DNA of 64,000 bases, taken from assembly GCA_028280945.1 (NCBI GenBank), contig JANQKV010000058.1, forward strand, positions 1-64,000. Direction: 5' to 3'. The notes beneath the pieces are model-generated. The model was not told the DNA's origin. It worked only from the letters and a program-made list of their open reading frames with translations, and searched no databases. Below are positions 1-8,362 of the stretch, in pieces; position 1 is the first letter of the stretch; each line of letters begins with the position of its first letter. Origin of the DNA: Opitutaceae bacterium (GTDB lineage: Bacteria > Verrucomicrobiota > Verrucomicrobiia > Opitutales > Opitutaceae). The translations under genes and the position numbers were made by a program.

Positions 1-1239
1 GGTAAGTTCAAGAGTGCGATCGAACCCTACACGCGCGAAGACTTGAGTCCTGAAAACCGCGAGCAACTGGAGCACATCCTCAATGATTTATGGTCAGATA
101 TCAGGGATACGATCGCGGCGGCTCGGGATATCGATCCCCAAGAGCTGCAACGCCTCGTCGATGTGGGGGAAGCATTTCTGGCCGATGATGTTTTGGCGGC
201 GGGCATGGTCGATCGCCTGATCTATTTTGACGAGTTTATCGACGAGCTCAAGGAGGCCACGGGTTATGGAAATTCACCCAAGCCCTTCAAGCAGGTGAGC
301 TTTCGCAACTACATCAGCCAAATCAATCAGGTGCGGGCCGGGGCCGAGGCCGAACCCGAACAAACCGGGGGCGAATCGGGTCGAGTCGGCGTGGTGGTTG
401 CGGAAGGTGTCATCGTCGATGGGGAAGGCCGCTTTGACCAGATCGGCGGCGCCCGGTTTGCCCGGGCGATTCGCAGCATGCGCCAGGATTCCGACATCAA
501 GGCTTTGGTGCTTCGGGTGAACAGTCCCGGTGGCTCTGCCACCGCTTCCGACCAAATTCGCCGGGAGCTGTCGTTGGCGGCGGAGAAGATGCCGGTAATC
601 GTTTCGATGGGAGGGTATGCCGCTTCCGGCGGTTATTGGATCTCGGCTGAAAGCGACAAGATCTTCGCCGAGCCTACCACCGTGACCGGCTCGATTGGAG
701 TCTACGGCATGCTCATCAACATTCAGGAGCTGGGCAACGAGTATGGGGTGACTTGGGACACGGTGAAGACCGGCACGTTTGCCGATGCGGCAACGTTGGC
801 GCGACCGAAGACCGAGGCTGAGATGGCTTTGTTCGAACGAGCGATCACGGATGTTTATGACGACTTCATCCACTTGGTTTCGACGGGGCGTGAGATCGAT
901 CCTCAAGCCGTCAATGAGATTGCTCAAGGTCGAGTATGGTCGGGGTTTGCCGCCAGAGAGATCGGTTTGGTCGACGAGTTGGGCGGCCTCGCTGATGCCA
1001 TCGCGGCGGCGGCCGAGCAGGCTGGTCTCGAGAGTGGATTTCGGTTGACCGAGTTCCCCCGGAAGCGGGCATTGGCAGATGCTCTCGCGGAGGCGATCAA
1101 CCGTATGCCTGCCCGGGTTTTTACGCCGAGCCTTGCCAAGGAATTGCTGAGCAGTTTGAGCCGGGTTTCCGACGAGCTGGGACAGTTCAACGATCCGCGG
1201 GGAATCTATGCGCGCATGCCGTTGGAGTTGCAGCTCTAG
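1..1239 (+). CDS. sppA: Signal peptide peptidase SppA (67K type), 5'-truncated by window edge
   Basis: Membrane-anchored serine protease that degrades cleaved signal peptides in the periplasm. The reading frame is open from base 1, so the start lies before the window; 412 codons are visible against about 600 residues for the family. Two ClpP/crotonase-like repeats are expected. The visible end of the first repeat opens with GKFKSAIEP, where the Lys at bases 10-12 should be the catalytic general base by alignment with E. coli K209 (from memory of the family). The second repeat carries the nucleophile in GGYAASGGYW (Ser codon 625-627), followed by VTGSIGVYG. Both catalytic residues are therefore present. 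The downstream sufT-like gene is co-oriented, 52 nt away. Confidence 0.95.
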   Translation, partial: GKFKSAIEPYTREDLSPENREQLEHILNDLWSDIRDTIAAARDIDPQELQRLVDVGEAFLADDVLAAGMVDRLIYFDEFIDELKEATGYGNSPKPFKQVSFRNYISQINQVRAGAEAEPEQTGGESGRVGVVVAEGVIVDGEGRFDQIGGARFARAIRSMRQDSDIKALVLRVNSPGGSATASDQIRRELSLAAEKMPVIVSMGGYAASGGYWISAESDKIFAEPTTVTGSIGVYGMLINIQELGNEYGVTWDTVKTGTFADAATLARPKTEAEMALFERAITDVYDDFIHLVSTGREIDPQAVNEIAQGRVWSGFAAREIGLVDELGGLADAIAAAAEQAGLESGFRLTEFPRKRALADALAEAINRMPARVFTPSLAKELLSSLSRVSDELGQFNDPRGIYARMPLELQL

Positions 1240-1291
1240 CGGTTCACGCTTCCGCCTTTTCAATCGGGCGAAATCAGGTCATCGATAGTTT

Positions 1292-1828
1292 ATGAACGAA
1301 TCGACGCTCACTCGTGCCGTGGCAGCCACGGTGATCCCGGCGGGCTCCCCGGTGGAGTTACCGGCCGGGACCGCTGTCATGATCGTGCAGACCTTGGGGG
1401 GAAATGTGACGGTCCGGACTGATCAAGGCCTGTGTCGCATTGCCGAAAAGGATGCTGATGCGATCGACGGCTATGACCCCAGCGAGGCCGCGACGGCAGA
1501 ATCGGAGGTGACTGAGTTTAGCGAACAGGCGGTTTGGGATGCGCTGAAGACCTGTTTTGATCCAGAGATTCCGCTCAACATCGTCGACCTTGGCCTGATC
1601 TACGACATGGCCGTCGAGGATCTGGGTGAAAGCGGACGAACGGTTGAGGTGAAAATGACCCTGACGGCCCCCGGGTGTGGCATGGGTCCGGTCATAGCCG
1701 AGGATGCACGCAAAAAAGTGGCAGCTCTTCCCACTGTGGCGGACGCCAAGGTTCATATTGTGTGGGACCCGACCTGGACTCCGCATATGATTTCCGATGA
1801 GGGCCGCAAAGTGCTCGGACTGGAGTAG
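1292..1828 (+). CDS. sufT: Putative Fe-S cluster assembly protein SufT (MIP18/DUF59 family)
   Basis: A 178-residue protein with a short N-terminal region typical of SufT (LPAGTAVMIVQTLGGNVTVRT) and a C-terminal MIP18/DUF59 domain from about residue 70 (DPEIPLNIVDLGLIYDM, then LTAPGCGMGP with the conserved Cys). MIP18 proteins help mature Fe-S proteins. SufT is often encoded with sufBCDS, but no other suf gene is present here, so it is an orphan in this window. The start ATG at 1292 gives a full-length match. The convergent Dus gene ends 17 nt downstream. Family assignment is firm; the client proteins are unknown. Confidence 0.9.
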   Translation: MNESTLTRAVAATVIPAGSPVELPAGTAVMIVQTLGGNVTVRTDQGLCRIAEKDADAIDGYDPSEAATAESEVTEFSEQAVWDALKTCFDPEIPLNIVDLGLIYDMAVEDLGESGRTVEVKMTLTAPGCGMGPVIAEDARKKVAALPTVADAKVHIVWDPTWTPHMISDEGRKVLGLE

Positions 1829-1845
1829 GGAAGCGTTGCCAGGCT

Positions 1846-2919
1846 TCAACTGCTGCAGGTGGGTTCCAGCGGCGCCTCGCAATTGGGCCGGGCAATCACT
1901 CCGGAGTAAGGTTCGTTGGCGAACGGAGTTTCCGGGTTTTGCAGCAGATGTTGTTGGCAGACATTGAACAACTCCACCGCACTGTGGGTGCGGCGCATGT
2001 CGTGGAGAAACTTTCCTTCTGAATCCACGCCCTGGCCGACAAAATTGAGAAACTTCTTCATCCGATTCACGTGGGCGCGTTCGGGAATGCCGGGGGTCTG
2101 GGTGGCGGCGAACAAACGCTCGATGTATTCATGCACATCGCGCAGCGTGCGAGGTTCCGGGGCTCTTCCGGCAAACCGTTCGCGGCATTGCTGGAAGATC
2201 CAAGGGTTACGGATGGCGTGACGGCCGATCATGACGCCCGCTGCCCCAGTTGATTCGACAATACGCACCGCCGCATCAGCGGAGGTTACATTGCCGTTGG
2301 CCAGGACCGGGCACGGCACGGTGCGGACGGCATGGCCGATGAGATCGTAGTCGACCGCGCTACGATAACCGCCCTTTACCGTGCGACCATGCACCGTCAG
2401 CAGATCAACTTGATGGCGGCGAACGGAGTCCAGGATCTCATTGTAGGGACTCGAGTCCTCGAACCCGATTCGCATTTTGACGGTGAACAAGCCGGGGGAG
2501 GCCGCCCGCAAAGCAGCCAGGATGCGGTCGACCCGGGCCGGATCCCGGAGTAGGCCGCCGCCGACGTTTTTCTTGTAAACCTTGGGCGCAGGACAACCAA
2601 GGTTCAGATCGATTCCGGCAATGGGATGGTCGAGCAACAGCGCCACCGTGCGTTCCAGGTGGGGGATCGATTCCCCAATGAGTTGGGCAAAGACCGGACG
2701 CCCGGTTTTGTTTTCGTCGATCGACCGAAGGATGTGTTTCTCCGGACGCGACATGTCGTGCACCCGAAAGAACTCCGTGACGAAAATGTCGGGAGCACCA
2801 TAGTGCGCCACCACACGCATGAATTCCAGCGTCGTGACATCCTGCATGGGGGCCAATGCCGTAAGCGGTTGTCCCGCGACGATGGGCGCAGGCAACGCCC
2901 TGGGTTCAGCCGTTGCCAT
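1846..2919 (-). CDS. tRNA-dihydrouridine synthase (Dus family)
   Basis: FMN-dependent enzyme reducing uridines in tRNA D-loops. The TIM-barrel N-terminus shows LTALAPMQDVTT, the active-site segment LNLGCPAPKVYKKNVGGGLL with the catalytic Cys, the FMN-phosphate loop GNVTSADAA, and GVMIGRHAIRNPW. I place the start at the ATG at 2919 (MATAEPRALPAP, 357 residues). The frame is open further upstream, but the extra residues have no family counterpart. From 2919 the gene overlaps the end of the upstream BFN gene by 14 nt, suggesting translational coupling. Which Dus subgroup (A, B or C) it belongs to cannot be decided by eye. Confidence 0.92.
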   Translation of the reverse strand: MATAEPRALPAPIVAGQPLTALAPMQDVTTLEFMRVVAHYGAPDIFVTEFFRVHDMSRPEKHILRSIDENKTGRPVFAQLIGESIPHLERTVALLLDHPIAGIDLNLGCPAPKVYKKNVGGGLLRDPARVDRILAALRAASPGLFTVKMRIGFEDSSPYNEILDSVRRHQVDLLTVHGRTVKGGYRSAVDYDLIGHAVRTVPCPVLANGNVTSADAAVRIVESTGAAGVMIGRHAIRNPWIFQQCRERFAGRAPEPRTLRDVHEYIERLFAATQTPGIPERAHVNRMKKFLNFVGQGVDSEGKFLHDMRRTHSAVELFNVCQQHLLQNPETPFANEPYSGVIARPNCEAPLEPTCSS

Positions 2920-3379
2920 CACCGCCGGATGACTCCTCTTCGCGTTGGCGCAAAACCCGTTCAAGAATTTCGGTCATGTCTTCGACCCGATCAAACACCC
3001 GGGGAGCAACGAGGATGGGTCGCTGCTGCCGCAGGGCCAAAACCATCGAGTCGCTGGGCCGGGCGTCGATCTCGATGATCTTTTGCCCCAGCTCATTGTT
3101 CATGTGCAGGAGGATGCGCGCGAAAAAAGTGCCTTGGTCCACATCGTTGATGAGCACCTGCTTGAGCTCCACTCCCAGGCCGAGGAATATTTGCCCCATC
3201 AGTTCGTGGGTAAGCGGGCGTTCTTTTTTCACTCCGTCCAGGGTCATCTGAATCACATTTCCGACCGAGTGATCGACGTAGATCACAAACGTCTTCGAGG
3301 CGTTGCCCAGGAACACCGCGCAGCCATTGGCAGCCGGCATCACGCCGCGGACGGAGACTTCGATGTTGTCGGATGACAT
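2906..3379 (-). CDS. Bifunctional nuclease (BFN/DUF151) domain protein
   Basis: A 157-residue protein whose first 130 residues match the BFN/DUF151 fold: VSVRGVMPAANGCAVFLG, then KTFVIYVDHSVG, LINDVDQGTFFARILL, and DARPSDSMVLALR near the end. In Thermotoga and plants, members of this family act as nucleases or DNA/RNA-binding stress proteins; in many bacteria the role is unknown. The C-terminus is an acidic tail rich in Glu, Ser and Gly. It is the first gene of a two-gene unit with dus and is divergent from nothing nearby; lpxI lies 51 nt upstream on the same strand. Confidence 0.85.
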   Translation of the reverse strand: MSSDNIEVSVRGVMPAANGCAVFLGNASKTFVIYVDHSVGNVIQMTLDGVKKERPLTHELMGQIFLGLGVELKQVLINDVDQGTFFARILLHMNNELGQKIIEIDARPSDSMVLALRQQRPILVAPRVFDRVEDMTEILERVLRQREEESSGGDGNG

Positions 3380-3430
3380 TAAAGCGAAAGCTGACCCGTT
3401 GATTCGAGGAGCGCAAGCGAGGGGATGGAC

Positions 3431-4276
3431 TCAGGCTGAGAATCCTCGAATACTGATGCTCCAATCCCGGGCCTGTTTTTCGACGGCCGGTCGATCGAGC
3501 AAAATCACACTGTCGGATTCCAAGGCGACAGCCCGGATGCCGGCTTCGCGCAGCGTCTCCAGAGTGCGCATGCCGAAACAGGGCACATCGAAGCGGTAGT
3601 CCTGCTGGGTTTTAACGGTTTTCACGAAGAGCGCTTGATCGGTTTTGAAGGTTCCCGCGCGCCGGATCATTTCGTCGGTGCCTTCGAAGGCTTCGACCGC
3701 CAGCACGGTGCCTTTTCGCACGACACAACCTTGGCCGATGTCAAGACGTGCGCACTCACGGGCAATTTCAACGCCGTGTTCCAGGTATTCGTCTTCAATC
3801 GGGAAACCGGAGGCGCCGATCGTGGATGTAGGGGCAAGGTGTGCATCCAAGAAACTGCGGGCATCGAGCAACGTGATTCCGAGTTTCTGGATTTCCTCGG
3901 CGATTGCACCGAAGATGGTTTCGGCATTGCGCCGTTTCAGCGAAAACAGAATGCGGGTTGCTTTAAGGTCGGGGTGCAGGCCCCTGAAAAGCCGGCGCGG
4001 GGTGATCTGTCCGGCCATGTAAGCGTAACCCGATTTAAACGTGCTCAGGGATTTTAGCATCCTGCCCAGTTGCCCGACTTTGATGGTTACACGTTCGGAC
4101 TCGGGAAAGGAATCCACCAGAGGGCTTGGGGTTTCCTCCTCGAAAGCTATCAAACGAAGAGGCACACCGTTTGCCCGGATCGCATCAGCTACAATCTGGG
4201 GATAGGTGCCTTGGCCGGCGATGAGAGTCACCGGCCGACTGGCGTCATAGTCCGCCGGCAGAAAACGGGAAAGCAT
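3431..4276 (-). CDS. lpxI: UDP-2,3-diacylglucosamine pyrophosphatase LpxI (DUF1009)
   Basis: Cytoplasmic or peripheral enzyme that hydrolyses UDP-2,3-diacylglucosamine to lipid X in lipid A synthesis, replacing LpxH in many lineages. The 281 residues show the N-terminal LpxI_N domain (LIAGQGTYPQIVADAI; AYMAGQITPRRLF) and the C-terminal DUF1009 domain (IGQGCVVRKGTVLAVEAFEGTDEMIRRAG) with the conserved acidic EGTD segment. The length is typical. Its presence shows the organism makes lipid A. It follows the Wzc-like kinase gene on the same strand after 70 nt that include a small inverted repeat, so it may be a read-through member of the exopolysaccharide operon. Confidence 0.93.
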   Translation of the reverse strand: MLSRFLPADYDASRPVTLIAGQGTYPQIVADAIRANGVPLRLIAFEEETPSPLVDSFPESERVTIKVGQLGRMLKSLSTFKSGYAYMAGQITPRRLFRGLHPDLKATRILFSLKRRNAETIFGAIAEEIQKLGITLLDARSFLDAHLAPTSTIGASGFPIEDEYLEHGVEIARECARLDIGQGCVVRKGTVLAVEAFEGTDEMIRRAGTFKTDQALFVKTVKTQQDYRFDVPCFGMRTLETLREAGIRAVALESDSVILLDRPAVEKQARDWSISIRGFSA

Positions 4277-4328
4277 AGGGCGAGATACTTAGACGATCCG
4301 ACCAACGGGTTTCCAATAGAAACGTGGG

Positions 4329-4344
4329 GGACCAGCGGTGGTCC
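4329..4344. repeat. Short perfect inverted repeat between wzc-like gene and lpxI
   Basis: GGACCA and TGGTCC form a perfect 6-bp stem around a GCGG loop, starting 3 nt after the stop side of the kinase gene. In the minus-strand transcript it would lie between the kinase and lpxI. No U-run follows, so it may be a processing or attenuation hairpin rather than a full terminator. Confidence 0.35.
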
Positions 4345-4346
4345 GC

Positions 4347-6521
4347 TCAGGCCTCCGCTCCATAGTATTTCTTGTAACTGCGGTAATACCGGTAATTGGA
4401 GTAATACTCGATGCGGCGTGGCGACAGGCCATTAAGCACGATGCCCAGCAGGTCTTTCTTGGCGCCCTGCAGGGCACGAATGTATTGCCGGATGTGCTTC
4501 TTGTAGGCGCGGTTGAAGCGGCAGACGTAAACCACCTCGTCGATCTGCTCGGCGATGAGCAGCGAATCGGTCACGGCCCCGAGGGGCGGTGAGTCGACCA
4601 CGATCAACTCGAACTCCCTTTGGAGACGTTCGATCAGCTCTCCAAAGGACCGCGATTCCAAGATTTCGGTTGGCGTACGCGAACGACCACCCGAGCGCAA
4701 CAGGTGGAGGTTTTCGCCGACCTGCAAAACTCCCAGGTCAGGATGGTTCGTCATATTGTCCATCATGGTCGCGCCTGCTTCGAACCAGGTGATGATGCCC
4801 TTGTCGTTTTCTTGCGAAAAATGGCGGTGCATCATCGGCCGACGGAGGTCGCAGTCGATCAACAGGGTTTTCCGACCATGACGAGCGAACCCGCCCGAAA
4901 GATTGCTCGAGATGAGCGTCTTGCCTTCCCCCGGAATTGTGCTGGTCACCAGCATCGATTTGGGAAAATCCAGTTTGGAATGGATTTTGGCCGCGCTGTA
5001 GACGCTCAAGAACGACTCGGTCCCCGGTGTCTGTCTGTTTTCCAACACCAACGAGTATTTTTCTTCATCCTTCAGGGAGCTCAGGTCGGGTATGATCCCG
5101 AGAAGATTGACGCCAATGAAGTGCTCGACGTCCCAGGCACTCTTGATGCGATCATCAATGAAGCTCAGGCCAATGGCGACCCCGAGGAACACCACCACAA
5201 AAAGCATGATGGCGGTGCGGATGATTTGATTGCGATTGGGTTGAAAGGGGGCTCCGGGTTGCACCGCCGGGTCGAGCGGCCGGATCGGAACCTCCTCCAA
5301 GCGCTTTTGCACGTTAATGTTGGCGAGTCGGTCAGCTATCTGGACGAAGTTATTTCGGGCAATCTCAGCCTGGTTCTGGAGGCTGTTGTATTCGGTTGAA
5401 AGATCGTTGAGTCGCTGCTGTTCAGCCTCGGCGATTTCATATTCCCGCTGCATTGCCGCCTCGGAAGCCTTGGATTTCTCAAACGTGGACCGCAGGTCGG
5501 CGATTGCATTTTCGATCTCGGTCACGAGCTGCTGTTCAGTGATCGCAATTTCGTTGGCGGCCAAAATCATCCGGGGGTGACGTTCGAGGTAACGTTCTGC
5601 GAGAATGGATTGGTTTTTCCGCAGTTCGGAAAGAGTGACCGAAATATTCTGGATGGTTCCGTATCCGGATATGTAGGAAATTTCCAGCAGGCTGCGCCCT
5701 TGGGCTTGGAAGTTCTCCACCTGGCTGAGCAGTTCTCCTACCCGGATCCGATCAAGTCGGGCTGCGGTCAGGGCCTGGTCCGCTTGAATCAGTCGATTTT
5801 GCACCAAGTTGGTACTGCTGTCCAAGGAAAGCAGGTTGTGTCTGCGTTGGTATTGGCTGAGTGCTCGATCAGCTTCCTCCGCCTCCAATTGCAATTGCTC
5901 CGCGCGTTCCGCCAGAAAGTCAGCCGCGCCGAAAGTGCCTTCGGAGCGTTGGTCCAAAATGTAGCGCATGAACTCGTCCACGAATCGATTGGCCACCAAG
6001 GCGGCAGCCTCAGGATCGCGGTGCGTTACGCCCACCCGGACGATGTAACTTTCCCGAATGTCACTGACGCTCAGGTTTCCCAGAGCCCCTCCGGCTGAAG
6101 GGGGTTCCTGACCGGGAGCGAGGTCGGCGAGATAGGGTCGTTGCAGGATTCGAATCTCATCGGGAGTGAGAGATCGCACGACCCGGCTGCGCATCTGGCC
6201 GCTGCCCAATTCCTGAAGATATGTGTTGAGGTCGAGCCGGCCTTTGATGTCACCGGCATCGGCCACGGTGGGACCGCCAGTGATGCCCACGGAGGGTCGC
6301 TCAAAGCGCATTGTTGCAGCCGTATAGTAGAGCGGCGTCTGGCTGGCTTTGTGATAAGCGTAGCCGATGGAAACCAGGAGTGCCAAAGGAAGGGCGATCC
6401 AAAACCGCTCCCGCAGAATGATGATGTAATCACGCAGTGTGCGCCGTTCGGTCAGGGGCTCATCTTGAGCTGCTGACGAACTTGAATGCTGGGCGAGGGA
6501 AGACGGGGTGGGTTGAGCCAT
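4347..6521 (-). CDS. Wzc-like polysaccharide co-polymerase / tyrosine autokinase (BY-kinase)
   Basis: Inner-membrane protein (724 aa) controlling chain length and export of exopolysaccharide. Order: Wzz domain with TM1 about residues 41-57, long periplasmic coiled coil about 200-400, Pro-rich TM2 approach and TM2 about 435-455, then the cytoplasmic BY-kinase. Walker A is STIPGEGKT (527-535), Walker A' LLIDCDLRRP (553-562), Walker B LIVVDSPP (639-646). The tail holds eight tyrosines between 706 and 720 (EYYSNYRYYRSYKKYY), the expected autophosphorylation cluster. It is the last gene of a tight four-gene run, 7 nt after the exporter gene. The fused kinase follows the proteobacterial Wzc layout, not the split Firmicutes one. 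Confidence 0.93.
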   Translation of the reverse strand: MAQPTPSSLAQHSSSSAAQDEPLTERRTLRDYIIILRERFWIALPLALLVSIGYAYHKASQTPLYYTAATMRFERPSVGITGGPTVADAGDIKGRLDLNTYLQELGSGQMRSRVVRSLTPDEIRILQRPYLADLAPGQEPPSAGGALGNLSVSDIRESYIVRVGVTHRDPEAAALVANRFVDEFMRYILDQRSEGTFGAADFLAERAEQLQLEAEEADRALSQYQRRHNLLSLDSSTNLVQNRLIQADQALTAARLDRIRVGELLSQVENFQAQGRSLLEISYISGYGTIQNISVTLSELRKNQSILAERYLERHPRMILAANEIAITEQQLVTEIENAIADLRSTFEKSKASEAAMQREYEIAEAEQQRLNDLSTEYNSLQNQAEIARNNFVQIADRLANINVQKRLEEVPIRPLDPAVQPGAPFQPNRNQIIRTAIMLFVVVFLGVAIGLSFIDDRIKSAWDVEHFIGVNLLGIIPDLSSLKDEEKYSLVLENRQTPGTESFLSVYSAAKIHSKLDFPKSMLVTSTIPGEGKTLISSNLSGGFARHGRKTLLIDCDLRRPMMHRHFSQENDKGIITWFEAGATMMDNMTNHPDLGVLQVGENLHLLRSGGRSRTPTEILESRSFGELIERLQREFELIVVDSPPLGAVTDSLLIAEQIDEVVYVCRFNRAYKKHIRQYIRALQGAKKDLLGIVLNGLSPRRIEYYSNYRYYRSYKKYYGAEA

Positions 6522-6528
6522 GTGGCGC

Positions 6529-7182
6529 TTAGATGAATTTCATCGGCACGTAGACGATGTCGTCGGGCAGAAGAAGCATGGAGGAGTCGGTTTCATCGGC
6601 GGTTTTGCGCCCCCGCAGGACATTTTTCACGTCGACGGTGGTAGTCTGCTTGGTGCCGTCGGGGAGTGTGCGGGTTACCGTGACCGCATCACCCTTGGCC
6701 AGATCGGTGAATCCACCTGCCTTGGTGATGGCGTCCAGCACAGTCATGCCCGACTCGATGGGAAGCGGGATGCGTCCCGGTTGCACGACTTCACCTTGAA
6801 CGATGACTTCACGGGCTGCGTATTCCTCCACGATGATGGTGACCTGGGGGTCCCGCAAAAAGCGTTGGTCGCGGTAAGCATTCTCGACGGCCACTTCGGC
6901 CTGCTCGATTGTCATCCCCGCTACCTCTACGGGCCCAACAAGCTGCAGATTAACCCGTCCCTTTGAATCGACGCGCGAGATGACGCCGAGGTCGTTTTCC
7001 TGGAAGATATCAACACGCAGGCGGTCGGTCAGCGCGATGACGTAGGTGATGGCCCGGCTGTTAGGGCCAGGGCTGTAGGCTTCCGGGGCCGGTTGGGCAT
7101 GGATATTTTGGACAAACGACAGTACCAACAACAGTCCCAGCAAGCGTCTGAACGTGAATGGTTTTTGTAGCATTTGTTTCAT
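6529..7182 (-). CDS. Wza-like polysaccharide export protein (Poly_export + SLBB)
   Basis: Periplasmic or outer-membrane exporter subunit. The frame extends upstream to 7401, but I choose the ATG at 7182 because it is preceded by GAGGATTTCACC (good ribosome site) and gives a signal peptide (FRRLLGLLLVLSFVQNIHAQ). From there 217 residues: Poly_export domain (ITYVIALTDRLRVDIFQENDLG ending at VENAYRDQRF) and one SLBB domain (VIVQGEVVQPGRIPLP, LDAITKAGGFTDLA). No lipobox Cys, unlike E. coli Wza, and it is shorter, lacking the C-terminal membrane helix. The gene sits between the beta-barrel and the Wzc-like kinase genes, so the barrel may provide the outer-membrane pore. Confidence 0.9.
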   Translation of the reverse strand: MKQMLQKPFTFRRLLGLLLVLSFVQNIHAQPAPEAYSPGPNSRAITYVIALTDRLRVDIFQENDLGVISRVDSKGRVNLQLVGPVEVAGMTIEQAEVAVENAYRDQRFLRDPQVTIIVEEYAAREVIVQGEVVQPGRIPLPIESGMTVLDAITKAGGFTDLAKGDAVTVTRTLPDGTKQTTTVDVKNVLRGRKTADETDSSMLLLPDDIVYVPMKFI

Positions 7183-7192
7183 GGTGAAATCC

Positions 7193-8332
7193 TCAAAAAC
7201 GGCTGGAGGCGTCAAAAGTAATCGAATCTCGTTCAAAATCAGAAAACGCCAAGGTCGACCAGTTCCGGAAATAAGAGTAGCTGGCCCCCACCCGGAGCCA
7301 TTCGCCAAAGGTGTATTGCACGCGCCCGTAATAGTTAAAGTAAGTATCCTCGCGGTTGCCTCCGATATCGCCGAGAAACTTGGTGATACCAGCGCCGACA
7401 CCGGCGGAGAAGGTCAGTTTGGCCGAACGGGCATACTGCAGGTCCAAACCCCCGCTCAGCACGTCGGTCGATATGTTGGTCGACGTGACACTGAAATCTT
7501 TCGAGATTCTGCCGGAAAGGGCGACGGCGCGGGTGAAGCTCCACGTAGAGCTCAGGCTGGCATTATAGCCCGAGTTGTCCAGGCCGGTTCCGTTGAGGTC
7601 GACACGATTTTGGAAACCGAATCTAGCCGTGCCGTTAAGTCCACGAATCAGACGGCCGGCGACGCCAGCGGAGACCGAATGGTCTGCGAACCGGCTATCT
7701 CCGGTCGTTTCACTGAAACGGAGACGATATCCACCAAACAAATCCCGTTCCGGGGTGAACACATAAAACCAATCAGCGGCCAGGGAGGTTGTATCGATGT
7801 CCACCAGAAACGTGTTGTCGGAGTAATCCTGACGAGCCCAGTCCAAGCCACCGGTGACACTGTGGCGCTCATTGATGGGATACTTCAGTCTCAACTCGGC
7901 TCCATAGTTCCAGGAATCGGTCCGGGCATTTGCCGCAGGATCGGCTCGGCTGGAGCGTTGAGCATTAAACCCAAGGGTTCCCGTGGTGCGTCCGGTATCT
8001 TTGGTGAATTCCAACCGCATCGAGGGGTTGGTGAAATTTTCATCCACGTTTTCCGAAAAATTGGCGATCGCGAAGCCAACATTGGCGTTCACGCCGATCA
8101 AACCCGCCTGTCGGCGATACTCGATGCCGAGAGAACCGCGGATGATGTCATCTCCTGACTCTTCCGCATTGGTGTAGATGTTGGAATCATACATCCACGT
8201 GGCACCGGTCGATACATGAATCTGGTCTTTGCCTTCGTTCCAACGCATCAACGCATGAGTGGGCACACTGCTGGCGGCGGTCACCACGAGCAGCAGGCAC
8301 AGTCTTGGCAGCGTTGGGAATCGATAGGGCAT
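7193..8332 (-). CDS. Outer-membrane beta-barrel protein of the exopolysaccharide operon
   Basis: A 379-residue secreted protein: signal peptide (RLCLLLVVTAASSVPTHA) then repeated alternating amphipathic strands rich in aromatic residues (GATWMYDSNIYTN, FNYYGRVQYTFG, VGASYSYFRNW), ending in a terminal Phe (SSRF) as expected for BAM-inserted barrels. It resembles barrels associated with exosortase or exopolysaccharide loci, but I cannot name the family. It lies 10 nt upstream of the exporter gene and 30 nt downstream of the FecR-like gene on the same strand. Likely role: outer-membrane pore or secretin-like partner for the truncated Wza-like protein (inference). Confidence 0.8.
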   Translation of the reverse strand: MPYRFPTLPRLCLLLVVTAASSVPTHALMRWNEGKDQIHVSTGATWMYDSNIYTNAEESGDDIIRGSLGIEYRRQAGLIGVNANVGFAIANFSENVDENFTNPSMRLEFTKDTGRTTGTLGFNAQRSSRADPAANARTDSWNYGAELRLKYPINERHSVTGGLDWARQDYSDNTFLVDIDTTSLAADWFYVFTPERDLFGGYRLRFSETTGDSRFADHSVSAGVAGRLIRGLNGTARFGFQNRVDLNGTGLDNSGYNASLSSTWSFTRAVALSGRISKDFSVTSTNISTDVLSGGLDLQYARSAKLTFSAGVGAGITKFLGDIGGNREDTYFNYYGRVQYTFGEWLRVGASYSYFRNWSTLAFSDFERDSITFDASSRF

Positions 8333-8362
8333 TTGGTTTTCAGTTTCAGGCCGGTTGTGGAA

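Noticed and set aside
274-1263. 329-codon minus-strand frame opposite sppA
   Set aside because: No recognisable domains and Arg/His-rich composition typical of antisense of a GC-rich gene.
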